Part shown: positions 56,969 to 64,000 of the stretch, in pieces
Numbering within the stretch: position 1 is the stretch's first letter
Layout: each line of letters opens with the position of its first letter
Origin: Halostreptopolyspora alba
Lineage (GTDB): Bacteria > Actinomycetota > Actinomycetes > Streptosporangiales > Streptosporangiaceae
Assembly (NCBI GenBank): GCA_003725585.1
Contig: RJMB01000003.1
Coordinates: forward strand, 1 to 64,000
Length of the DNA: 64,000 bases
Reading direction: 5' to 3'
Notes under the pieces: model-generated
Database searches by the model: none
Seen by the model: the letters and a program-made list of their open reading frames with translations, nothing else
What the model was told of the DNA's origin: nothing
Position numbers and translations under genes: made by a program

Positions 56969-57526
56969 ATGTCGCGGTCGTCTTTGTGTCTTCTCGTCGT
57001 CGCGTTCTCGGGATCCGCGGTTCTGGTCGGGAGCGTGCCACCGGTGACGGGAGACACGGTCATGGGTCCCGCCACCGGTGAGTCCGCCGTTGTCACGGGA
57101 ACCGGCCAGCCGGGCTCCTCCGGCGACGGTGCCCCCGCCGTCGGCGCCCGAATCGACGCGCCTGGCGCGCCCGCGCTCGACAGTCACGAAGCCCCCTCCG
57201 TGGCCGAGTCCGGAGAGGGGAGGGTCCGGCTCGTGGCCGCCACCGACCCTCCGGACGGGACCGTGGCGGACGGCGAGGGGGATCTCACGCTGGGGTCGAT
57301 CCCCTGGGGCGCCGTGGCGTGGTCGATCGCGGGGCTCGTGGGGCTCGTGGTGGTGGCGCTGGCCGTACTGGTGCTGCGCCGGCCCACGGAGGCGATGATC
57401 TCAGTGGTGGCGTGGGGGGTCGCCCTCTACACATCGTTGCGCGAGAGGGGCGACCGGATCCGGGGACGCGGCGGCTCCCGCAGCGGCGCTGGAGACCGGG
57501 AAACCGGCCCCGGCAGCGGGGGATGA
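56969..57526 (+). CDS. Hypothetical secreted/anchored protein
   Basis: 185 residues. A signal-like N terminus (SLCLLVVAFSGSAVLVGS), a Gly/Ala/Pro/Asp-rich middle that looks disordered, one transmembrane helix (WSIAGLVGLVVVALAVLVL, about 120-140), a second mildly hydrophobic stretch (MISVVAWGVALYTSL) and a basic Arg/Gly tail. No family recognised. ATG 56969 with GAGGA 11 bases upstream; TTG 56951 is in frame. Divergent from the preceding membrane-protein gene, with 141 bases between. Confidence 0.6.
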   Translation: MSRSSLCLLVVAFSGSAVLVGSVPPVTGDTVMGPATGESAVVTGTGQPGSSGDGAPAVGARIDAPGAPALDSHEAPSVAESGEGRVRLVAATDPPDGTVADGEGDLTLGSIPWGAVAWSIAGLVGLVVVALAVLVLRRPTEAMISVVAWGVALYTSLRERGDRIRGRGGSRSGAGDRETGPGSGG

Positions 57527-57978
57527 CAGTACCCCGCCCACCCCGAGGGTCGCCAAAGAACCGCGTGAACCGCGCCCCCACCCGGCGCCGTCGTTCCACC
57601 GTTGGCCGGTTCGCCTTTTGTCGGAGAACGGGGCCACGGAAAAGCGCCGATTCTCGCGCGACCTCCTCGGGTAGGATTCGGCTCCCCGAGGGGCGGCAAC
57701 TGGGCGTGCGTGAACCCGAGGGGTGACCCCGGATAAGATCGCGGGATCAGCGTCTACCTCCCCGTCTCCCCGTGGAGTTTCGTGGTTTCCGCCGCATCCG
57801 TGGGGGCGGTGATGGGGCATTCCCGAACGGGGCGCGGCGCGCGCCTTTTCCGGGGCGAGAACCACGACGCCCGAATTCCCGGGAAGGGCGGGTAGCCACC
57901 ACAATCCGGCACGCGCGGTCCGTCCGGCGCACCCACCCACCATGGCCATCCCCGAACAAGGGAGTGTGCAGCAGCCGA
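57527..57978. other. Intergenic region before a methyltransferase gene
   Basis: About 450 bases. The methyltransferase frame remains open to 57772, but that part has no family resemblance and no RBS. GGGTAGGATTCG (57670) and GGATAAGATCG (57730) are -10-like sequences. No clear hairpin. Confidence 0.4.
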
Positions 57979-58677
57979 ATGTCCGAGCTCACCGTTGACC
58001 ACCTCGCCAACCTCTACCGGAGGTACGCCGAACCCCTCGGGGAGGTGCGCGCGGCCCAGCGCGACTTCCTACGCGCGAGGCGCGGCGCGCTCACCCCCCA
58101 GCTGGACGATCTGGAAGCCGAGATCAGCTACCTGCTGGTCCGGGAACACCAGCCCACTGCCATGGCGGAGATCGGCACCCTGCACGGGTGGTCGACCACG
58201 TGGCTCCTGTCCGCGCTGCGCGACAACGGGTTCGGTGAGCTGCGCTCGTTCGACCTGATGGACAACGCGGCGAGGAACGTGCCCGACGGGCTGGCCGCGG
58301 GCCGCTGGAGCTTCCACAAGGGCGACATCCGCTCCCAGCCGGACCTGCTTCCCGAGAAGATCGACTACCTGTTCATCGACGCGGCGCACAATGGGCGTTT
58401 CGCCCAGTGGTACATCGACACGGTGTTCCCACGACTGGCGAGCGGGGTTCCGGTCAGCGTGCACGACGTGTTCCACCAGAGTTACGCGCTGCCGTTCACC
58501 GAGGGCCGGGTGGTGCTGCGCTGGCTCGCCGAGCGCCGGGCGCCGTTCCTCACCCCCTCGCGCGCCCGGGCCAGGCACGTCAACGAGGCGCTGTGGGCGG
58601 TCAAACGGGAGTTGGGCCTGGACGAGCCCGTCCACACCGGCCGTGACAACCCGATGGTCTTCTTCCGGATGCCCTGA
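57979..58677 (+). CDS. Class I SAM-dependent methyltransferase
   Basis: 232 residues of the Methyltransf_24 type. Motif I is MAEIGTLHGWSTTWLLSAL (about 56-74), motif II-like acidic strand LRSFDLMDNA, and motif IV IDYLFIDAAHNGRFAQWY (about 120-137), followed by VSVHDVFHQ. This pattern occurs in small-molecule and sugar O-methyltransferases; substrate unknown. ATG 57979; a GTG five codons upstream touches the Shine-Dalgarno and is rejected. Confidence 0.82.
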   Translation: MSELTVDHLANLYRRYAEPLGEVRAAQRDFLRARRGALTPQLDDLEAEISYLLVREHQPTAMAEIGTLHGWSTTWLLSALRDNGFGELRSFDLMDNAARNVPDGLAAGRWSFHKGDIRSQPDLLPEKIDYLFIDAAHNGRFAQWYIDTVFPRLASGVPVSVHDVFHQSYALPFTEGRVVLRWLAERRAPFLTPSRARARHVNEALWAVKRELGLDEPVHTGRDNPMVFFRMP

Positions 58678-58728
58678 CCGCCCCGGAGCCGCCGTCGCGG
58701 ATGCGGGTCGCCGCGGGGTCGCCTCGGG

Positions 58729-59190
58729 TCAGATCCGGATCGTGGTGCTGCGGACGATCTCGAACACCGGGTGCTTCGGCGCTTCCGCGACGAACGCCTC
58801 GACCGAGTCATCGGGCGTGGTCTCGAAGTAGGGGCCGACGACGGCCGCGCGGGGGTGGCGCAGGTAGGCGCGCAGGACGGGCGCGGCCCGCTCCGGGCCG
58901 ACCTCGCGCACACTGACCATCTCGATCCACCCACCGTGACGCAGGGTCGCGAACCCGTCCTTGCGGATGTTGTGGACCCAACCCACCTCGCCGTAGGGAG
59001 CCACCAGGAACCGGCCGCGCTCGTCCTCCTGCACGCTCACCGGGGTGGTGCGCAGGAACCCCGACCTGCTGCCGCGTGTGGTGAGCAGCTGTAGCTCCGA
59101 CGGGGAGATCCCGTACCTGATGAAGCCGGCGACCACGGCGTTCGCGGTGCGGCGGAGCCTCGTCATACGGAAGCGCGTGTCGTTACCCAT
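58729..59190 (-). CDS. F420-dependent nitroreductase family protein (DDN type)
   Basis: 153 residues of the split-beta-barrel deazaflavin (F420) group that includes mycobacterial Ddn: LLTTRGSRSGFLRTTPVSV (about 32-50), YGEVGWVHNIRKDG (about 65-78) and a C-terminal HPVFEIV. Members reduce quinones or other small molecules with F420H2. ATG 59190 chosen for GGGAGAGG upstream; a GTG/ATG start at 59220 adds ten residues without support. Confidence 0.85.
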   Translation of the reverse strand: MGNDTRFRMTRLRRTANAVVAGFIRYGISPSELQLLTTRGSRSGFLRTTPVSVQEDERGRFLVAPYGEVGWVHNIRKDGFATLRHGGWIEMVSVREVGPERAAPVLRAYLRHPRAAVVGPYFETTPDDSVEAFVAEAPKHPVFEIVRSTTIRI

Positions 59191-59258
59191 CAGCCTCTCC
59201 CTCGCGTCGGCTCTCCCCATTCTGCGGGGTGCGCCGGCCCACCCGCGACCGCGGCACG

Positions 59259-60449
59259 TCAGCGGAACGCGGAGACCCCGGTGACCGCCTGCCCCAGGCT
59301 CAGCGCGTGGATCTCCGCCGTGCCCTCGTAGGTGGCCACCGTCTCCAGGTTCAACATGTGCCGCAACACCGGGTACTCCAGAGTGATGCCGTTGGCGCCG
59401 TGGATGGAACGCGCCTCACCCGCCACCCGCTGGGCGGCGGCGACACAACTGAGCTTGCCGAAGCTCACGTGGGTGTGGTGGCAGCGTCCCGCGTCCTTGA
59501 GCCGGCCGATCTGCAGGGCGGTGAGCCCGGCCTGGTTGACGTCGACGAGCATGTCCGCCAGCTTGCGCTGGGTGAGCTGGAAACCGGAGATCGCCCGGCC
59601 GAACTGCTCCCGTGTGGCGGCGTAGTCCAACGCCGCCTGGTAGCAGGCGCGGGCCGCTCCGGTCGCGCCCCACACGATCCCGTAACGGGCCTCGTTGAGG
59701 CACGACAGCGGGGAGCCGAGCCCGCCCGACCCCGGCAGCACAGCGGACTCGGGCAGCCGTACCCCGTCCAGCACCAGCTCGGAGGTGATCGACGCCCGCA
59801 GCGAGAGCTTGCGGTGGACCACGTTGGCGGAGAACCCGGGAGTGTTCGTGGGCACCACGAAGCCGCGGATCCCGTCCTCGGTCGCCGCCCAGACAACGGC
59901 GACGTCGGCGATGGAGCCGTTGGTGATCCACATCTTGGTGCCGTCGAGCACCCAGTCCGAGCCGTCGCGGCGGGCGCGCGTGCGCATGGACCCGGGGTCG
60001 CTCCCGGAGTCGGGCTCGGTCAGTCCGAAGCAACCGATCAGCTCACCCGCGGCCATCTTGGGCAGCCAGGTGTTCTTCTGCTCCTCGGAGCCGAACCTGT
60101 GGATCGCTGTCATGGCGAGGGAGCCCTGAACCGACACGAAACTGCGCAGTCCGGAGTCGACCGCCTCCAGCTCGCGGCAGGCCAACCCGTAGGACACGGC
60201 GCTCGCGCCCGCGCACCCGTAACCGTCGAGGTGCATCCCGAACACCCCGAGGTCGCCGAAGGACTTGGCGAGCGCGCGGGCATCGGGGATGGTGCCCGCG
60301 TCGAACCAGTCGGCGACGTTGGGCAGCAGCTCCCCGGTGGCGAAGTCGCGGACGGTGTCGCGGATGTCGCGCTCCTCCGCGGAGAGCGAGCCGTCCACCT
60401 CGAGGAAGTCACCCGGGTCGGGGGCGGTGGCCTTGTGCGCGTTGCTCAT
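59259..60449 (-). CDS. gcdH: Glutaryl-CoA dehydrogenase
   Basis: FAD enzyme oxidising and decarboxylating glutaryl-CoA to crotonyl-CoA. 396 residues of the acyl-CoA dehydrogenase fold: CFGLTEPDSGSDPGSM (FAD), WITNGSIADVAVVW, REQFGRAISGFQLTQ. The subgroup is set by GYGCAGASAVSYGLACRELE (with the Arg that binds the second carboxylate) and the C-terminal TYEGTAEIHALSLGQAVTG (catalytic Glu), both close to mammalian and bacterial GcdH. ATG 60449 has GAGAGG upstream. 11 bases after the CoA-transferase gene. Confidence 0.9.
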   Translation of the reverse strand: MSNAHKATAPDPGDFLEVDGSLSAEERDIRDTVRDFATGELLPNVADWFDAGTIPDARALAKSFGDLGVFGMHLDGYGCAGASAVSYGLACRELEAVDSGLRSFVSVQGSLAMTAIHRFGSEEQKNTWLPKMAAGELIGCFGLTEPDSGSDPGSMRTRARRDGSDWVLDGTKMWITNGSIADVAVVWAATEDGIRGFVVPTNTPGFSANVVHRKLSLRASITSELVLDGVRLPESAVLPGSGGLGSPLSCLNEARYGIVWGATGAARACYQAALDYAATREQFGRAISGFQLTQRKLADMLVDVNQAGLTALQIGRLKDAGRCHHTHVSFGKLSCVAAAQRVAGEARSIHGANGITLEYPVLRHMLNLETVATYEGTAEIHALSLGQAVTGVSAFR

Positions 60450-60460
60450 CTCGACCTCTC

Positions 60461-61735
60461 TCATCGTCGTGGTGCGTCGCTGCGTTCCTCGGCCGCGAAC
60501 ACGACCCCGCGTTCGGCCATGGCGGTGATGCGCTCGCGCGGGATGCCCAACTCGTCGAGCACCCCGGTGGAGTGCTGGCCGAGCAGCGGGGGCGGCAGTG
60601 TGCCCCCACCCCCGCCGGGGGATCCCAGCTGGAAGCCGGGGCGCAGCAGGTCGAGGACGCCGGCGGTCGGGTGCGCCACGGTTGTCGTGGCCTCGTCCCC
60701 GGCGGCGTTGGCCGCGTGGACCGCGTCGAGCACCCCTCTGACCCGGCCGACCGGCACCCCGGCGGCCGTCAGCACCGCCAGCCACTCCGCGGCGCGCCGG
60801 GTGCGCAACGTCGCGGTGATCTCGCCGACCAGTTCCTCGCGGTGCTCGATCCGGTTGGGGTTGCTGGCGAACCGGGCGTCGGCGGCGAGGTCGGGGCGCT
60901 CCAGGGCCTCACACAGGCGTTGGTACAGCGAGTCGTTGCCGGCGGCGATCACGATGTCGTCGTCGGCGGTGCGAAACGTCTGGTACGGCACGATCGAGGG
61001 GTGGGCGTTGCCGTAACGCGCCGGTTCCTCACCGGTGACCAACGCCTGCTGGCTCAGGCTGGCCAGGCTCGACAGAGCCGAGTTGATCAGCGACGCGGTC
61101 ACGTGCTCACCCCGGCCCGTGGCCCGGGCCCGCATCAGCGCGCCGAGAATCGCGACCGTGGCGTTCAGCCCGGTCAGGATGTCGCTCATGGCGACCCCAA
61201 CCCGGCTGGCCGGCCCCTCCGGCGGCCCCGTCGCCCGCATCAGTCCGCTCTCGGCCTGCACGATGGCGTCGAACCCGGGGCGCCCCGCCGGCTCGTGCCC
61301 GGTTCCGAAACCGGTGATGGAGCAGTAGACCACCGCCGGGTTGCGCGCCGCGACCGTCTCGTGGTCCAAGCCGAGCCGCTCGACGACTCCGGGGCGGAAG
61401 TTCTGGATCACGACGTCGGCCCCGGCGCACAGCTCCCGCACGGCCTCGCGCCCCTCCGGCGCCTTGACGTCGATGGCCAGGCTGCGCTTGCCGCGGTTGA
61501 CGGAGAGGAAATAGGCGGACTCGCCGTGAGCCCACGGCGGCCCCCACGCCCGGGTGTCGTCGCCGTACTCGGGGTGCTCCACCTTGACGACGTCGGCCCC
61601 CATGTCGGCCAGGAGCATCGTCGCGTACGGGCCCGCGAGTACCCGGGAGAGGTCGGCCACGCGGACCCCCGCGAGCGGCCGGTCACCCTCCGTGGTGGCC
61701 CCGTGGTGGTTCTGGTTTCCTGGGCCGGGCCGCAC
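60461..61735 (-). CDS. CaiB/BaiF family (class III) CoA-transferase
   Basis: Moves CoA between carboxylic acids without a free intermediate. 424 residues: VRVADLSRVLAGPYATMLLADMGADVVKVE (in blocks at the N terminus), FLSVNRGKRSLAIDVK (about 76-91) and the catalytic Asp in GRPGFDAIVQAESGLM (about 151-166). Coupled to gcdH downstream, which suggests glutarate as acceptor (SUGCT-like role) with succinyl-CoA as donor. GTG start overlaps the stop of the DUF3870 gene (TAGTG). Confidence 0.88.
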   Translation of the reverse strand: MRPGPGNQNHHGATTEGDRPLAGVRVADLSRVLAGPYATMLLADMGADVVKVEHPEYGDDTRAWGPPWAHGESAYFLSVNRGKRSLAIDVKAPEGREAVRELCAGADVVIQNFRPGVVERLGLDHETVAARNPAVVYCSITGFGTGHEPAGRPGFDAIVQAESGLMRATGPPEGPASRVGVAMSDILTGLNATVAILGALMRARATGRGEHVTASLINSALSSLASLSQQALVTGEEPARYGNAHPSIVPYQTFRTADDDIVIAAGNDSLYQRLCEALERPDLAADARFASNPNRIEHREELVGEITATLRTRRAAEWLAVLTAAGVPVGRVRGVLDAVHAANAAGDEATTTVAHPTAGVLDLLRPGFQLGSPGGGGGTLPPPLLGQHSTGVLDELGIPRERITAMAERGVVFAAEERSDAPRR

Positions 61736-62100
61736 TAGCGCTCCGCCTCCCGGTCGTCACTGAGCTGCCGGTAGGTCTCGACGCAACGGCGCAGTGCCGT
61801 GGTCAGCGCCCCACCCGAGTGGCCGGCGTAGCGCCGCTGGACACGCCGCACCAGACCGGAGGCGTCCTCGGCCACCGAGGCGCCCTCGACCAGGGCGCGG
61901 AAGAAGTCTCTGGCGAGATCCGTGAGCAGTGTGGTGTCGGCGGCCACGATACTGCCGTCGGACATGTCGACCGCGAGGATCACACCGAGGCGCTCGTACT
62001 GCGAATGGCTCGCCACGGCGTCGGGAAGCCGGGCGTAGCCCGACACCAGAACAACATCGGGATTACTGAGCAGGCGCCGTATCCGGTCGTCTCCGTGCAC
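61735..62100 (-). CDS. DUF3870 domain protein
   Basis: 121 residues with the DUF3870 outline: VVLVSGYARLPDAV, then GVILAVDMSDGSIVAADTTLLTDLARDFF and LVEGASVAEDASGLV. These small proteins tend to be encoded with CoA-transferases and acyl-CoA dehydrogenases, but their function is not known. First gene of a three-gene operon; its stop overlaps the CoA-transferase start. GTG start with GAAGGGA upstream. Confidence 0.8.
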   Translation of the reverse strand: MHGDDRIRRLLSNPDVVLVSGYARLPDAVASHSQYERLGVILAVDMSDGSIVAADTTLLTDLARDFFRALVEGASVAEDASGLVRRVQRRYAGHSGGALTTALRRCVETYRQLSDDREAER

Positions 62101-62495
62101 GGTCGCGTCCCTTCCGTCTGGGCAGCCGAAAACTCCACCATGCTGGAGTCTCGCGCCTGGTGGGACGGCCGGGGGAGCGCCCGACGCCCGCGGCAGGAGG
62201 GCAGCGGCACCAGTATCGCCGATGCGCGCTCGGCGATGTCAAACCGGGCGGTATGTCGGCGCCCCGCGAGGGACACCCGGCCCGTGCGCGCTTCGGACAC
62301 ACATCGTGTCCCCGCCTGGGCCGAGACACCCCTGGCGGTTCGCGCGTCCCGAACGGAGTACCGCGCACCGAACTGGACCCCGGGCGAACGGACGGTAGCA
62401 TCGGGCCGAGCGGGAGGAGTGGGAAGGATCACCGGGAACGCGGACACGGCGCCACCCCGGGGATCCTTGACCGGAGCGGCCCGGGGAGCGCGATC
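62101..62495. other. Divergent intergenic region, DUF3870 operon / DUF574 gene
   Basis: About 395 bases, GC-rich. It must hold promoters in both directions. The DUF574 frame is open back to 62160 but without family similarity. No striking repeat or hairpin. Confidence 0.4.
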
Positions 62496-63218
62496 GTGAC
62501 CGACGAGGGATGGGCAGTGCCCGTTGACGAGGCCGTTGGTGTTCCCGGGCAGCGGGTCGTCCGCCTCGACCAACACCCCGGCCGGGCCACGGCCGCGACC
62601 GGGGAGGACGGCGACCCCGAGGAATCCCGGATCGTCCACGCCAGGCAGGGGTTCCAGCGCCGCGTGGTCGACTACCTCGCCGCCGACGCCGGGATCCGAC
62701 AGTTCGTGGACCTCGGCTCGCTGCTGCCCGCCGGCCACGGCATCCAGGACATCGCGCGCTCCGGCGCTCCCGACGCCCGTACGGTCTACGTCGACGCCTG
62801 GTCGGCCTGGTCGACGCGCCCCGTGAGGGGGAAGGAGCGGCGTGACGACGCGGTCCCGGTGGTCACCGCGGACAGCATGTGGCCATCGCGCCTCATCGCC
62901 CGGCTGAGGGAGTGCGACCTGGTGGACTTCGGCGAGCCTGTCGCCGTCCTGCTGCTGGAGACGGCGGCGTTGCGGCGCGACGGAGTCCCCCCGCACGAGC
63001 TGGCCGAAGCGCTGTACGCGCAGATGTGCCCCGGCGGCCATGTGGCGATCGCGCTCGGCCCGGAGGACCACCGCGGGGACGCGTCCCCCGCCTCGGCGTT
63101 CGGCCCGTTCGCCCTGCTGGAGCCCGGACTCGCCGACGTGGCCTGGTGGCCCTACCCCGACGACGAGGTGACCGTCCGGGGGACCGACATCCTGGCCGGC
63201 GTGGGGCGCAAGCGGTAG
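62496..63218 (+). CDS. DUF574-type SAM-dependent methyltransferase
   Basis: 240 residues. The opening RQGFQRRVVDYLAADAGIRQFVDLGSLLP (in blocks, about 50-78) corresponds to the DUF574/Methyltransf_19 N terminus, where the SAM loop normally reads LDIGTGLPT; here it is VDLGSLLPA, so the second Gly is lost. VYVDAWSAWS is the next acidic strand (usually VYVDNDP). The divergence in both SAM-contact positions raises doubt about catalysis. GTG 62496 with GGGGAGCG upstream. Confidence 0.75.
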   Translation: MTDEGWAVPVDEAVGVPGQRVVRLDQHPGRATAATGEDGDPEESRIVHARQGFQRRVVDYLAADAGIRQFVDLGSLLPAGHGIQDIARSGAPDARTVYVDAWSAWSTRPVRGKERRDDAVPVVTADSMWPSRLIARLRECDLVDFGEPVAVLLLETAALRRDGVPPHELAEALYAQMCPGGHVAIALGPEDHRGDASPASAFGPFALLEPGLADVAWWPYPDDEVTVRGTDILAGVGRKR

Positions 63219-63255
63219 GACGCCCCACCGGCCGGCACGACCCACGCCGCGCGTT

Positions 63256-63274
63256 GCCCCCCCCCTCGGGGGGC
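63256..63274 (+). terminator. Terminator after the DUF574 gene
   Basis: GCCCCCC (63256-63262) pairs with GGGGGGC (63268-63274) over a 5-base loop, 37 bases after the stop. Confidence 0.55.
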
Positions 63275-63279
63275 TCCGT

Positions 63280-63303
63280 GGGATGGGTGGGGGATGGGTG
63301 GGG
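63280..63303 (+). other. Potential G-quadruplex motif
   Basis: Five runs of three or more G (63280-82, 85-87, 89-93, 96-98, 300-303) separated by loops of one or two bases (AT, T, AT, T). It contains the near-perfect duplication GGGATGGGTG. It lies ~95 bases before the lipoprotein start, on its coding strand. Confidence 0.6.
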
Positions 63304-63397
63304 TTAAGTCACGTCGAACTCCTCGACAACCTTCGACGAGTGCCCGGCGTCCCACGGGTGAGACGATCCCCCCCGTGACGAAAAGAGGTCCCAACCC

Positions 63398-64000
63398 ATG
63401 TCCGTAGGACACCGCGGAGAGGTGTGGATCGCTGTCGCGTCCGCGGTGGTGTTGGGAACAGTCGCCGGATGTGGGGGCGCGGCGGCCGAGGAGCCGTCCC
63501 CCACCACCCGGACCGCCGAGTGGAACCTCACGTACGGCACCCCGGATATCGGTGGTTCGTTCTCCGCGCTGGCCGCCGCCGATTCCGCCAACATCTGGGC
63601 GTTCGGCGACACAGACGCGCAGGTCAACGGGGCCACCTGGGTGCACCACTGGGACGGGGCCGACTGGAGCCGGCAGGAAACCCCCGACGACTGGACACTG
63701 GACCCCTCGACCGCCGACGCCGCCGGACCCACGGACGTGTGGGCGGCGGGAGAGCTGGAGGACGGCTCCGGTGTCATCCGTTACGACGGTGCTCAGTGGA
63801 GCGCCACCGAGCTCCCGGATTCCAGCTTCGTTCCCGCCGACATCGTGGCGCTCGCCGACGATGACGTCTGGTTGCTCGGGCGGTTGGGGAGCGCGGCCTT
63901 CCGGTTCGACGGCGAGTCGTGGAGCGACGCCGCCAGCCCGCGGACGGGTAACGCCCTTTCAGGTGCCGAGTCCGACGCGCTGTTCGCGGTTGGGACGGTC
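63398..64000 (+). CDS. Putative lipoprotein with propeller-like repeats (incomplete)
   Basis: Runs off the end of the window after 201 codons with no stop. The N terminus is a lipoprotein signal: EVWIAVASAVVLGTVAGC, with the lipobox VAGC. The exported part shows repeats of ~45 residues around a Trp pattern: ANIWAFGD...WVHHWDGADWS, TDVWAAGE...VIRYDGAQWS, DDVWLLGR...AFRFDGESWS. These resemble blades of a beta-propeller or kelch-like protein. ATG 63398 with AAAAGAGG upstream. Function unknown. Confidence 0.8.
   Translation, partial: MSVGHRGEVWIAVASAVVLGTVAGCGGAAAEEPSPTTRTAEWNLTYGTPDIGGSFSALAAADSANIWAFGDTDAQVNGATWVHHWDGADWSRQETPDDWTLDPSTADAAGPTDVWAAGELEDGSGVIRYDGAQWSATELPDSSFVPADIVALADDDVWLLGRLGSAAFRFDGESWSDAASPRTGNALSGAESDALFAVGTV

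Overview
The window is high-GC actinobacterial chromosome, probably Nocardiopsaceae or a close relative. Evidence for this: GC-biased third codon positions, many GTG starts, the actinobacterial genes bldD, mihF, qcrCAB and a lone DUF397 gene, and a gene order that largely follows the conserved cores of Streptomyces and mycobacteria. The genus is inferred, not proven. I see no rRNA, tRNA, CRISPR array, insertion sequence or prophage. Function calls come from reading protein motifs; no database search was run.

Region by region. (1) 0.1-4.6 kb, minus strand: ctaE-qcrC-qcrA-qcrB, the respiratory bc1 complex with oxidase subunit III. (2) 4.9-11.4 kb: a degenerate receiver protein, trpD, a stand-alone Lrp/AsnC ligand-binding domain, a rhomboid protease, a DEDDh exonuclease fused to a GIY-YIG nuclease, and a NYN-domain protein. 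The 3' ends of the Lrp-like and NYN genes carry matching blocks of 50-bp and ~82-bp repeats. (3) 12.3-22.7 kb: two tandem NlpC/P60 cell-wall hydrolases, a PimB-like mannosyltransferase, a FadD-type acyl-CoA synthetase, a ROK glucokinase, a PlsC-type acyltransferase and an esterase. (4) 22.8-29.9 kb: a molybdopterin oxidoreductase, a DAHP synthase gene behind an attenuator with an aromatic-rich leader peptide, thiI, a phosphofructokinase with PPi-type residues, and a PASTA serine/threonine kinase. (5) 30-33.6 kb: thiamine genes thiO-thiS-thiG under a TPP riboswitch, an Rv2175c-like DNA-binding protein and thiE. (6) 33.6-38.6 kb: an NmrA-like reductase, a DUF418 membrane protein, the divergent pair idsA/metF, and a GNAT acetyltransferase.

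(7) 39-55.2 kb is the most conserved block: bldD diverging from pyrR-pyrB-pyrC-carA-carB-pyrK-pyrD-pyrF, then mihF-gmk-rpoZ-coaBC-metK. The pyr operon encodes every step to UMP except pyrE and begins with a PyrR-binding hairpin over the pyrR ribosome-binding site. (8) 55.2-64 kb is accessory: a DUF397 gene, a gene remnant, a second copy of an inverted repeat also present at the start of the window, orphan membrane proteins, two methyltransferases, an F420-type nitroreductase, a probable glutarate-degradation operon (DUF3870, CaiB/BaiF CoA-transferase, glutaryl-CoA dehydrogenase) and the start of a lipoprotein.

The main regulatory theme is control at the RNA level. It includes an attenuator (aroF), a TPP riboswitch whose last stem covers a Shine-Dalgarno sequence, a PyrR translational operator, and at least nine starts where a TANNNT -10 box lies 6-7 bases before ATG/GTG, predicting leaderless mRNAs. 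The most distinctive unexplained elements are the two-module repeat blocks at 6.5 and 11.4 kb and the shared inverted repeat at 29-83 and 55,658-55,718.
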